From: Xanthomonas sp. Leaf148
Lineage (GTDB): Bacteria > Pseudomonadota > Gammaproteobacteria > Xanthomonadales > Xanthomonadaceae
DNA length: 64,000 bases
Assembly (NCBI RefSeq): GCF_001423585.1
Contig: NZ_LMOP01000008.1
Coordinates: 918,982 to 982,981 of the forward strand
Direction: 5' to 3'
Below the pieces are notes generated by a model. That model had not been told where the DNA came from. It saw only the letters and a program-made list of their open reading frames with translations, and searched no databases. Below, piece after piece: positions 19,275-27,760 of the stretch (position 1 is its first letter; every line of letters begins with the position of its first letter). The position numbers and the translations under genes are program-made.

Positions 19275-19540
19275 CTAGTTGGTGCAGTTGGGTTTTGCTG
19301 CGACTGGTCTGGTTGCGTATTTGTGCACGATTGACCGTGTTTTCTTGCGCGTGCGCAGAGGAGGGCACGCGGGCGGATGGGATATCGATGACGGCGTACT
19401 TGGCCTGATCCATCGCAGCGTGGCCAGCGTGCGTCCACTCGGGGGGGCGTGGTACTTGGCAGCGCATTCGCGTGCAGATGTAGCCGCCTCTGGTCGCTCG
19501 GCACAGCGTTGATCTCTCACGCAGGTCGGCGAACGCTGAT

Positions 19541-19646
19541 CCGACTTCCGACTTCCGACTTCCGACTTCCGACTCCCCATTCCCAATTCCCGATTCCCAA
19601 TTCCCGATTCCCGATTCCCAATTCCCAATTCCCAATTCCCAATTTC
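19541..19646. repeat. Heptamer tandem array
   Basis: About five CGACTTC units run into about ten units of CCAATTC or CCGATTC, a 7-base period over about 105 bases. Because seven is not a multiple of three, it is read in rotating frames, and it is not coding. Confidence 0.9.
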
Positions 19647-20274
19647 ACCCCAACCCATACCGCTTCAACACACGTCGCAATGCGCGCGCATCGCGCACGG
19701 TATCGGCATGCAATCCGGCGGCGCGGGCGCCGCGGACGTTGACGAATAGGTCATCGACGAACAAGGTGCGTGCCGGTTCCGCACCCAGCTGCGCAAGCGC
19801 ACGCTGATACACCTGCAGCTGCGGTTTTCTGCCGCCTAACGCACCGCTGCACAGTACGCGGCCCTGCAGTAACGGAAACAGCGACGGCACGAGTTGCGCG
19901 ATCGCCTCCGCCATCAATGGGCCGTTGTTGGTGAGCACCGCCACCGCGGTCGTCGCCGACACCGCCAGCACCTGCGTTACCACCGCGGGATCCGCGCAGC
20001 ACGCTGCCACGCGTGCCGCGATCCAGGTGGCGCGGTCGATCGGATGTCCTAGCCTGTCACTCAATTGCGTCAGATAGGCTTGCGTGTCGAGCTCACCGGC
20101 ATCGTAGGCACGCTCCAGTCCCTGTTCGAACAGGACCTGCTGCACGCGCTGCGGCGGACATGCAGCTGCAGTCGCCAGTGCGGCCAGCCGGCGCGGACGC
20201 GAATAGCTGGCCAACACGCCATCGAAATCGAGCAGCAGCAAGGACGGGCGTATAGACGGCATGGGCGTGCTCAT
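19645..20274 (-). CDS. HAD-family hydrolase
   Basis: The 209-residue cytoplasmic enzyme has the HAD motifs in order: DFDGVL (about 13-18, nucleophile and acid), VLTNNG in the motif II position, GGRKPQ (motif III lysine) and [13 protein letters not shown] (motif IV). It resembles phosphoglycolate-phosphatase or haloacid-dehalogenase-like members; the substrate is unknown. The start at 20274 was chosen over longer upstream options because family members begin just before the nucleophile. The heptamer array reaches its stop codon. Confidence 0.85.
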   Translation of the reverse strand: MSTPMPSIRPSLLLLDFDGVLASYSRPRRLAALATAAACPPQRVQQVLFEQGLERAYDAGELDTQAYLTQLSDRLGHPIDRATWIAARVAACCADPAVVTQVLAVSATTAVAVLTNNGPLMAEAIAQLVPSLFPLLQGRVLCSGALGGRKPQLQVYQRALAQLGAEPARTLFVDDLFVNVRGARAAGLHADTVRDARALRRVLKRYGLG

Positions 20275-20641
20275 GAGGTGGGCACGCAGCGTTGTCGATC
20301 TGCCGCTGCATCGCAAGCATGCGGGATCTCCTATGCCCGGATACGCGTGAACGGGTAGGCGCGTGGCGCGCGACGTCTCACACCCGCGTACGGCGGTCGC
20401 GCACGCCTTATTGCGGAAGCCCTGCGCGTCCACGGGCACGCCAACCTGAGTGTCTGCGCTACGGATTCAAAGGTTCTAGCTCGGTAAGAACCTACCCGCA
20501 CGCGCAGACCCTACCCTCCGCACCGCGTCTGCGGCGCAACCTCGCTGGGTATGGTCGATCCATGCCGTATCTGCGGTATCAGCCGGTCTTGGGGAGCGGG
20601 TCCGGTCACTCAGCACGCAGCACTTTCCAGGGGTCGATTGC
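20275..20641. other. Intergenic region upstream of the TonB receptor
   Basis: These 367 bases carry no recognisable gene or repeat. They must contain the promoter of the amine-oxidase locus, but I see no clear operator. Confidence 0.5.
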
Positions 20642-22936
20642 ATGCCTAAGCGCTTGAACACCGATCGGTTGGCGACCGCGATGGCCGCCATTCTCACCGC
20701 CGCCACGCGTCGCCACACGCTCGCCTCGATGACCCTGCTGATGTCCGGTGCGCATAGCCTGCCGGCACTGGCGCAGGACGCACGCACTCTGGATGCGGTC
20801 AGCGTGGTTGGCACCGGCTCCACGCGCACCACTGCCTCCATTTCGATGGACGAGATCCAGGCCCAGGTACCGGGCGTGGCACCGCAACAGCTGCTGGCCA
20901 GTCTGCCCGGCGTCAACGTGCAGACCACCGACCCGTTCGGGCTGTACGAGTTCGGCGATTCGATGACCATTCGCGGATTTTCCGCCAACCAGATCGGCGT
21001 GACGCTGGACGGCATTCCGATCGAAACCTTCGACACCCGCGAAGGCGGGCCGATCACCCGTTACGTCTCCAGCGAAAACCTGCTCGATGTCACGGTGTCC
21101 GCCGGCTCGGGCGATGTCACCCAGCCCTCCTATCACGCACTCGGTGGCGCGATCCGCTACACCAGTCTGCCACCCAAGGGCGGCGATAGCTGGAGCGGCA
21201 ATCTCACCCAGACCATCGGCTCGGACGATCTGGTACGCAGTTTTGTGCGTCTGGATACGCCGGAGTGGTGGGACGGCGGGCCGAGTGCCTACCTCTCCGC
21301 ATCCCGCACGCAGGGCGGGGTGTGGGACATGGAGCCGGCCACACAGAAGAGCGATCACTTCGAAGCCAAGGTGCGCCAGGCCTGGGATGCCGGCAGCCTG
21401 ACGTTGGGCTGGATCTACAACAACCGCAAGGATTACGACGTGCAGTCGTACAACTCCGACGGTTCGGTGTCGTGGGATCTGCACGAACGCATCACCGGCA
21501 ATCCGGAAGTGGATGCCGAGCATTACAGCGAATGGCAGAACGGCCGCCGCGATTCGCTGCTCAGCTTGCACGGCGATTTCATGTTCAACGACGCCATCGG
21601 CGTCACCTTCACCGGTTACTACGAAAACAAGCACGGCTACGGCGTCGGCGGCACGCCGCCGAGTACCGCTACCGGGTTCTACAACGATGCGATTGCCGGC
21701 ACCCCAGGGCGCACCGATGTCGCCATCAACGACCCGCAGATTGTCGATGCCACTGGCAATGTCATCCGCGTCGGTGCGATGACGCGGCGCGAAGAAATCA
21801 TGGGCGGCGATCGCTACGGTTTGACCACGGCCGTGGCGTGGGAGACCGAGCACAACAAGCTGGAAGTGGGCGCCTGGTACGAGAGTTACGACTTCGATCA
21901 GGTGCGCCCGCTGTACAACCTGGACCCGGCCACCGGCGCCTTGCTCAAGAACGCTCTGCCCATCGTCATCTACTACGACAACCACTTCTCCACCGAGGTG
22001 AAGCAGCTCTACGTCAAGGACACGCTGCGTCTGCTGGATGATCGGTTGACGATGGAATTCGGCGCCAAGGGGCTGGATGTCAAACGCGACTACAACGGGA
22101 TCGCCAATCTGGACGACTTCAACGTTGGTGTGCGCCGATCTGTGACCATCAAGAACAGCGACTGGTTTCAGCCGCAGGTCGGTGCAAGCTTCCAGCTGGC
22201 CGAGGGCGTGCAGGTATTTGCCAACTACGCGGAAAACTTCAGTTCCGCGCCGCGGTTGGCGCTGACCTCCGGTGCGTTCAATCCGGATATCGCGCCGGAA
22301 GAATCCACCAACATCGATATCGGCATCCGTGCCGAATCCACGCAGTGGAGCGGTTATCTGGCCGCCTACAAGATCGATTATTCCAACCGCATCATCGCGC
22401 TGACCGACCCGGACCCGCTGGTGGTGGCGCCCACCGTGTACGCCAACGTCGGCGACGTACAGACCTATGGTGCGGAACTGTCCGGCATGTGGAAGCCGGC
22501 GCCGGGCTGGCGGCTCGGTGCATCGTTGACCTGGAACACCTCCGAGTTCCAGGACAACTATTTCGGCCCGGTCAGCGGCGCGCTGGTGCAGGTGGAAGGC
22601 AACGACGTACCGGATGCGCCCAAGCTGATGTTCAGCGTCAACGGCGGTTGGGAAGGCGAGCACTTCTTCGCCAACCTCGATACCAAATACACCGGCAAGC
22701 GCTACGGCGACACGCTCAATACCGATCAGGTGGATGCCACCTTCATCGTCAATGGCAGCGTTGGGTATCAAGGCGGCGCTGCCGGGTTTCTTGCCGGTGG
22801 TCGTTTGCAATTGTCGGCCTACAACCTGTTCGACAAAGACGATGCGATCGGCGCGGTGTTTCCCAACGAAAGCTCTGGCTCCTACCAGCTGATCGCGCCG
22901 CGCCAGCTGTTCGCAAGCCTGTCTTACCGATTTTGA
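20642..22936 (+). CDS. TonB-dependent outer-membrane receptor
   Basis: The 764-residue product has an N-terminal signal region ending near ALAQD (about residue 45), a TonB box (LDAVSVVG), a plug domain (LLASLPGVNVQTTDPFGL, MTIRGFSANQIGVTLDGIP) and a beta-barrel ending in LFASLSYRF with terminal Phe. It imports a ligand into the periplasm using TonB. Its position 67 bases ahead of a periplasmic amine oxidase suggests that the ligand is the substrate, or a precursor, of that pathway. This is inference from context. Confidence 0.92.
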   Translation: MPKRLNTDRLATAMAAILTAATRRHTLASMTLLMSGAHSLPALAQDARTLDAVSVVGTGSTRTTASISMDEIQAQVPGVAPQQLLASLPGVNVQTTDPFGLYEFGDSMTIRGFSANQIGVTLDGIPIETFDTREGGPITRYVSSENLLDVTVSAGSGDVTQPSYHALGGAIRYTSLPPKGGDSWSGNLTQTIGSDDLVRSFVRLDTPEWWDGGPSAYLSASRTQGGVWDMEPATQKSDHFEAKVRQAWDAGSLTLGWIYNNRKDYDVQSYNSDGSVSWDLHERITGNPEVDAEHYSEWQNGRRDSLLSLHGDFMFNDAIGVTFTGYYENKHGYGVGGTPPSTATGFYNDAIAGTPGRTDVAINDPQIVDATGNVIRVGAMTRREEIMGGDRYGLTTAVAWETEHNKLEVGAWYESYDFDQVRPLYNLDPATGALLKNALPIVIYYDNHFSTEVKQLYVKDTLRLLDDRLTMEFGAKGLDVKRDYNGIANLDDFNVGVRRSVTIKNSDWFQPQVGASFQLAEGVQVFANYAENFSSAPRLALTSGAFNPDIAPEESTNIDIGIRAESTQWSGYLAAYKIDYSNRIIALTDPDPLVVAPTVYANVGDVQTYGAELSGMWKPAPGWRLGASLTWNTSEFQDNYFGPVSGALVQVEGNDVPDAPKLMFSVNGGWEGEHFFANLDTKYTGKRYGDTLNTDQVDATFIVNGSVGYQGGAAGFLAGGRLQLSAYNLFDKDDAIGAVFPNESSGSYQLIAPRQLFASLSYRF

Positions 22937-23003
22937 GTGATCGACGCGGCTGGCATTGCGGCCGGCCGCGCGACTGTCCATGACATGCAGGGGATGTGCG
23001 TTG

Positions 23004-24611
23004 ATGCGAGGCAATCACACTGGGGCGATGACGCGGCGGCAATTGCTGGCGCGCATCGGCATGACCGCTGGCGGCGCGATGATGTATCAGGCGATGAGCA
23101 GCCTGGGCATGGCGGCCGAATCGCGTTTTACCGGCCCACTGCAGCTGGATGGCGACCCGAAGGGCGCATCGGTGCTGATTCTGGGCGCGGGCCTGGCGGG
23201 GATGACCGCGGCCTTCGAATTGCGCAAGGCCGGCTATCGCGTGCAGCTGCTGGAATACAACGGCCGCCCCGGTGGCCGTAACTGGACGTTGCGTGGCGGC
23301 GATCGTTACACCGAACTCGGTGGCGCAACCCAGCACTGCCAGTTCGACGATGGGTTGTATCTCAATCCGGGGCCGTGGCGCATTCCGCATCACCACAAGG
23401 CGGTGTTGAGTTACTGCAAGCAGTTCGGTGTGGCGTTGGAAGCGTTCAACCAGGTCAACTACAACGCGCTGCTGCATAGCCAGAAAGGCTTCGATGGCAC
23501 ACCGCAGCGGTTCCGCGCGATCGATGCCGATTACAAGGGCCATGTCTCCGAGTTGCTGGCCAAGTGCACACAGCAGCACGCACTGGATACGGCAGTCAGC
23601 CGCGAGGATCAGGAAGTGCTGTTGGAATCGCTACGTACCTGGGGGGCGCTCGATCGCAACTTCGGCTACGTCAAAGGCAAGGACAGCAGCGAGCGGCGTG
23701 GCTTTGCGCGCTACCCCGGTGGTGGCTTGTCGGGCAAACCGGAATTTTCAGACCCCTTCAGCGTGCAGGACGTGCTGCGTTCGCGGCTATGGACCACGCT
23801 GGCGGCCGGCAACAACTACGAAATGCAGACCACCATGTTTCAGCCGGTGGGCGGTATGGACCAGATCGGCAAGGCGTTCGCGCGCCAGCTCGGCGATGCC
23901 ATCACCTACAACGCCAAGGTCACCAAGATCGATCAGGACGGCAGTGGCGTGCGCGTGTCCTGGCAGGACGCCACCCGCGGTGGCGAAGAACGCGTGGCCA
24001 GTGCGGACTGGTGCATCTGCACGATTCCGTTGTCGGTGCTCAGCCGGATTCCCACCACCGCCAGCGACGCGATGACCACCGCGATCGGCAAGGTGCCGTA
24101 TGCCGCATCGGTCAAGGTGGGCCTGCAATTCAAGCGACGTTTCTGGGAAGAGGACGAGGCCATCTACGGCGGCATCAGCTACACCGATCTGCCGATCACC
24201 TTGATCAGCTATCCCAGCACCGGTTATCACAGCGCCGGCAAGGGGGTGCTGCTCGGTGCCTACGTGTGGGGGCTGGATGCCTATCAATTCACTTCGATGA
24301 GTCCCGAGCAGCGTGTGCGCAAGGCCGTCGAATACGGCACGCAATTGCACCCGCAATATCCGCGCGAATTCGAAAACGGCATTGCGGTCGGTTGGCATCG
24401 TGTGCCGTTCACGCATGGCTGCTTCGGCATGTGGAGCGAGCAGGCGCGTGCCGAACATTACGAGCCGCTCTGTCAGATCGACGGCCGCCTGGCGTTGGCG
24501 GGCGAGCATGTGTCCTATATCCCGGCCTGGCAGGAGGGCGCGATCCTGTCGGCACACGATGTCGTCGGCCGCCTGCATCGCAAGGTCATTGCCGGCGGAG
24601 GTCGCGCATGA
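23004..24611 (+). CDS. Tat-exported flavin amine oxidase
   Basis: The product, about 535 residues, belongs to the flavin-containing amine oxidase family, which converts amines or amino acids to imines. It opens with a twin-arginine signal (TRRQLLARIG), then the FAD motif GAGLAG near 61-66, RPGGRNWTLRGG typical of the family, and a C-terminal flavin-contact segment with GEHVSYIPAWQEGAI. Tat export means it leaves the cytoplasm with FAD bound. The start at 23004 follows AGGGGA; ATG 23028 is possible. Its stop overlaps the cytochrome start by four bases. Confidence 0.92.
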   Translation: MRGNHTGAMTRRQLLARIGMTAGGAMMYQAMSSLGMAAESRFTGPLQLDGDPKGASVLILGAGLAGMTAAFELRKAGYRVQLLEYNGRPGGRNWTLRGGDRYTELGGATQHCQFDDGLYLNPGPWRIPHHHKAVLSYCKQFGVALEAFNQVNYNALLHSQKGFDGTPQRFRAIDADYKGHVSELLAKCTQQHALDTAVSREDQEVLLESLRTWGALDRNFGYVKGKDSSERRGFARYPGGGLSGKPEFSDPFSVQDVLRSRLWTTLAAGNNYEMQTTMFQPVGGMDQIGKAFARQLGDAITYNAKVTKIDQDGSGVRVSWQDATRGGEERVASADWCICTIPLSVLSRIPTTASDAMTTAIGKVPYAASVKVGLQFKRRFWEEDEAIYGGISYTDLPITLISYPSTGYHSAGKGVLLGAYVWGLDAYQFTSMSPEQRVRKAVEYGTQLHPQYPREFENGIAVGWHRVPFTHGCFGMWSEQARAEHYEPLCQIDGRLALAGEHVSYIPAWQEGAILSAHDVVGRLHRKVIAGGGRA

Positions 24612-25033
24612 GTCTGTTGCCACGTGTGTGTGTTGCGGCCGTTGCGCTGGTCATCGGCACTGCGCTGCTTCCGCCCGGTCTGCGCGATGCGCAGGCGCAA
24701 AGTTCCGACGCCACCGCGCTGTATCCACAAAAGGGGTTCGCCACCGCCTCCGGCGAGCATGTCTACCGTGCGGTCTGCCAGGGCTGCCACATGCCGGCCG
24801 GCAGCGGTGCGCAGGGTGCCGGCGACTACCCGGCGCTTGCGGGAAATCCCAAGCTGGCGGCTGCGCCCTACGTCACCATGATGGTGCTCGACGGCAACGC
24901 CGGCATGCCGGGATTTGGCGACATGCTCACAGATCGTCAGGTGGCCGAAGTGGTGAGCTATGTGCGCACCCATTTCGGCAACGACCATGCCGAGCGTGTC
25001 ACCGCCGACGACGTCAAGCTGCTGCGCCACTGA
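24608..25033 (+). CDS. Periplasmic c-type cytochrome
   Basis: The 141-residue product has a Sec signal peptide (to about residue 31) and one haem-c site, CQGCH at 57-61, with a likely axial methionine in the following GMPGFGDML region. It is a small class I cytochrome. Its ATGA overlap with the amine oxidase gene implies that it is the electron acceptor of that enzyme, replacing oxygen. This is inference from gene order. Confidence 0.9.
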   Translation: MSLLPRVCVAAVALVIGTALLPPGLRDAQAQSSDATALYPQKGFATASGEHVYRAVCQGCHMPAGSGAQGAGDYPALAGNPKLAAAPYVTMMVLDGNAGMPGFGDMLTDRQVAEVVSYVRTHFGNDHAERVTADDVKLLRH

Positions 25034-25055
25034 TTCTCTCTTCCAAGGAGTTGCC

Positions 25056-25559
25056 ATGTTCCGTCCCGCCGTCAATGCCCTCGTTGCCACCGTCGTGTTG
25101 TCTGCAGGCCTCAGCGCTGCAACTGCTGCCGAGGTGATCCGCCACAAGATTCCCAACAGCGATTTCCCCATTGCCGCAGCGGTGGAAGTTCCGGCCGGCA
25201 AGGCCACCGTGTATGTCAGCGGCAAAGTGCCGGCAGTGGTGGACACCAGCGCACCGAAGGATTCTGCAGCCGCCTACGGCGACACCAAGGCGCAGACGGT
25301 GAGCGTGTTGAAGCAGATCCAGGACCAGCTCAAATCGCTCGGCCTGGGCATGGGCGATGTGGTGAAGATGCAGGTGTTTCTGGTCGGCGACCCGGCGATG
25401 GGCGGCAAGATGGATTTCAACGGATTCATGGAAGGCTACCGGCAGTTCTTCGGCACCAAGGAACAGCCCAATCTGCCGGCACGCTCGGCCTTCCAGATCG
25501 CTGCGCTGGGCAATCCGCTGTATCGGGTGGAGATCGAAGTGGTCGCCGTGCGTCCTTGA
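25056..25559 (+). CDS. RidA/YjgF-family protein with a signal peptide
   Basis: The 167-residue protein is a Rid-family member. The Rid fold is seen in VLKQIQDQLKSLGLGMGDVVKMQVFL, and NLPARSAFQIAAL supplies the arginine used by RidA to bind imine carboxylates. RidA hydrolyses enamines and imines to ketones plus ammonia, and usually acts in the cytosol. Here residues 1-25 form a Sec signal (SAATAAE), so it should work in the periplasm. An AAGGAG site precedes the start. It lies between the amine oxidase/cytochrome pair and the aminotransferase. Confidence 0.9.
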   Translation: MFRPAVNALVATVVLSAGLSAATAAEVIRHKIPNSDFPIAAAVEVPAGKATVYVSGKVPAVVDTSAPKDSAAAYGDTKAQTVSVLKQIQDQLKSLGLGMGDVVKMQVFLVGDPAMGGKMDFNGFMEGYRQFFGTKEQPNLPARSAFQIAALGNPLYRVEIEVVAVRP

Positions 25560-25589
25560 GTTCACCTCACCGCCCTGCAGGAGGTCACC

Positions 25590-26792
25590 ATGAATACCCC
25601 GCTGTCGCGCCGCAGATTTTTGCGTGATTCCGCCCTGTTTGCCGGCGCCGCCGGGACCGGTGCATTGCCGCTGTTTGCCAGCGCCGCCGAACGCACCGCT
25701 GCCGTTGTGCCAATCACCGCCAGCACGCTGTCGCCGGTGATGATCGGCTCCAACGAGTTCCCGGATGGCCCGTCTGCGGCAGCGGTCAGGGCCATTGCGC
25801 AGATCGCACCGCAGGGCGGGCGCTATCTGCGCGAGGTCCAGATGGAACTGATGACCACGCTGGCGGCCGAGCTCAAGTTGCCGGTGAACCATCTGATGGC
25901 CTACGCCGGCTCCACCGAGCCGCTGGATTACACGATGCTGGCCTTCACCTCGCCCAGTGCCGCGCTGGTCACTGCCGACCCGACATACGAATCGGGGTGG
26001 CGCGCTGCCACGCGCAATGGCGCCACGTTGATCAAGGTGCCATTGCGCAGGGATTTTTCGCACGACGTGCAGGCGATGTGCGCCGCCGACGCCAATGCCG
26101 GTGTGATCTACATCTGCAACCCCAACAATCCCACCGGCTCGGTCACCGCACGCAAGGATCTGGAGTACGCATTGGCGCACAAGCCCAAGGGCAGCGTGTT
26201 GGTGGTGGACGAGGCCTATATCCACTTCGCGCGCAGTACCCGCAGCGTGGTGGACATGGTGGCTGCCGGCGAGGACGTGGTGGTGTTGCGCACCTTCTCC
26301 AAGCTCTACGGCATGGCCGGCATCCGGCTGGGGTACGCGGCCGCGCGCCCGGAGCTGCTTGCCAAGCTGATGTTCTACAGCGTCAACAGCTTGCCGGTGA
26401 CGGCGGCCGCTGCAGGTCTGGCCAGCTTGCGCGACCCCGATCTGGTGCCGCAGCGCCGTGCACGCACCGCTGCTACGCGGCAGGACGTCATCGACTTCCT
26501 CAGTCAGCAGGGTTACGCGTGCACGGCGTCGGAGAGTAACTGCTTCATGGTCGATGTGAAGCGGCCCGCAGCAGGTTTCAAGGACGACATGGCGACCTTT
26601 GGCGTGTTCATCGGCCGCAGTTGGCCGGTGTGGCCCACCTGGTCGCGGATCACCGTGGGAACCGAGGCGGAGATGGCACGCTTCAAGCAGGCGTTCGTGC
26701 AGGTGATGGCCGGCAAGCGCGGCCCGCTGCCGCTGCCGCAGGCCGCAGCCGATGTGCACGACCCAATGCGGGACTTCTTCCGCTATGCATAG
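25590..26792 (+). CDS. Tat-exported class I/II aminotransferase
   Basis: The 400-residue PLP enzyme resembles histidinol-phosphate aminotransferases. It has ICNPNNPTGS, VVDEAYIHF and TFSKLYGMAGIRLGYA with the PLP lysine. It begins with a twin-arginine signal (SRRRFLRDSA, cleavage near ASAAE at about residue 34), so it is folded with its cofactor and exported. A periplasmic PLP transaminase is unusual. It follows the secreted RidA gene by 30 bases with GGAGG upstream. The amino acid substrate is unknown; a true histidine-pathway role is unlikely given its location. Confidence 0.9.
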   Translation: MNTPLSRRRFLRDSALFAGAAGTGALPLFASAAERTAAVVPITASTLSPVMIGSNEFPDGPSAAAVRAIAQIAPQGGRYLREVQMELMTTLAAELKLPVNHLMAYAGSTEPLDYTMLAFTSPSAALVTADPTYESGWRAATRNGATLIKVPLRRDFSHDVQAMCAADANAGVIYICNPNNPTGSVTARKDLEYALAHKPKGSVLVVDEAYIHFARSTRSVVDMVAAGEDVVVLRTFSKLYGMAGIRLGYAAARPELLAKLMFYSVNSLPVTAAAAGLASLRDPDLVPQRRARTAATRQDVIDFLSQQGYACTASESNCFMVDVKRPAAGFKDDMATFGVFIGRSWPVWPTWSRITVGTEAEMARFKQAFVQVMAGKRGPLPLPQAAADVHDPMRDFFRYA

Positions 26793-26859
26793 CCTCGTCT
26801 GCGCGACTGCCGCGCAGTGATCCTGCCGGTGTGGTTCTCGCCTGATGCGCTGGATATTT

Positions 26860-27002
26860 AGAGCAGCTAACAAAACGACTGTGCAGCCGCCAGGCGGGCG
26901 CGGCCGGTGCTCGGTGCGGCATGCACCACCCGTACGCTCCGGTTCTGAGCGCACCGTCTACACCCACCTGACGACTGCTCACTACGTTTTGTTAGCCGCT
27001 CT
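26860..27002 (+). repeat. MITE-like repeat family 1, copy B
   Basis: A 143-base copy with intact ends (AGAGCAGCTAACAAAACG and its partner CGTTTTGTTAGCCGCTCT). It sits between the aminotransferase and azurin genes, so it may separate azurin from the operon or act as a transcript hairpin. Confidence 0.9.
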
Positions 27003-27157
27003 TAGCGTCGGCGCATCTCGATCGCCGCGCACAGTGGATTGTGCGGCGGCGCAGCACTGCATCGGCAACGGCAAGGCGGTACTCTGACCGCACTGGCGCA
27101 GGCGCGAGCGTCGGTCGCTTGCACATACCGCGCTTTCTTATTGCAGGAGGACTGCCT

Positions 27158-27607
27158 TTGAAGCTGTTTTCGACGATTGCTGTGCTTGGCTTGATAGCGA
27201 TGGCGCCCTCGGCCTGGGCGCGGACCTGCGCGGTGACCATCACCGGCAACGATCAGATGAAGTTCGATCAAAGCGCCATCACGATTGCACCCGATTGCAC
27301 TCAAGTGGATGTAACGCTCAAGCACGCCGGCAAGATGGCCGCCACGGTGATGGGGCACAACTGGGTGCTGACCAAGTCCGCCGATTTCCAGGCGGTGGCC
27401 AATGACGGCATGCGCTCGACCATTGCCGACAGCTATCTGCCCAAGGCCGATGCGCGTGTGATCGCGCATACCAAGGTGGTCGGTGGCGGCGAAAGCACCA
27501 CGGTCAGCTTTGCAACCAGCAAACTCACCAAGGGCGGCGCTTACACGTTCTTCTGCTCGTTCCCCGGGCACTGGGCGATGATGAAAGGCACGTTGAAGTT
27601 TGGGTGA
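27158..27607 (+). CDS. Azurin
   Basis: This periplasmic blue-copper protein carries one electron. The 149-residue product has a Sec signal (ending PSAWA), then the azurin core with copper ligands visible: histidine in GHNWVL, and cysteine, histidine and methionine in FFCSFPGHWAMMKG. The start is TTG at 27158 with AGGAGG about eight bases upstream. It lies 365 bases after the aminotransferase. Azurins accept electrons from amine dehydrogenases and cytochromes in other bacteria, which fits the upstream amine oxidase. Confidence 0.95.
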   Translation: MKLFSTIAVLGLIAMAPSAWARTCAVTITGNDQMKFDQSAITIAPDCTQVDVTLKHAGKMAATVMGHNWVLTKSADFQAVANDGMRSTIADSYLPKADARVIAHTKVVGGGESTTVSFATSKLTKGGAYTFFCSFPGHWAMMKGTLKFG

Positions 27608-27760
27608 TGGTGGGGCGCTTGGAGTCTGTCTCCAGCGCCCTTCGCCGCGTTGACGCAGCCGCATCGATCAGGCGACAGCCACCGCATCGCCACGCATGCG
27701 CAATTGTTCTTCGCGATCACAGGCGTGCGCATGCGCGATGCATGATGATGTGCACGCCGC

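Noticed and set aside
20606..23014. Long open frame on the minus strand opposite the TonB receptor
   Set aside because: It mirrors the receptor codons in a high-GC genome, has no signal or domain, and no ribosome site. The receptor on the plus strand is unmistakable.
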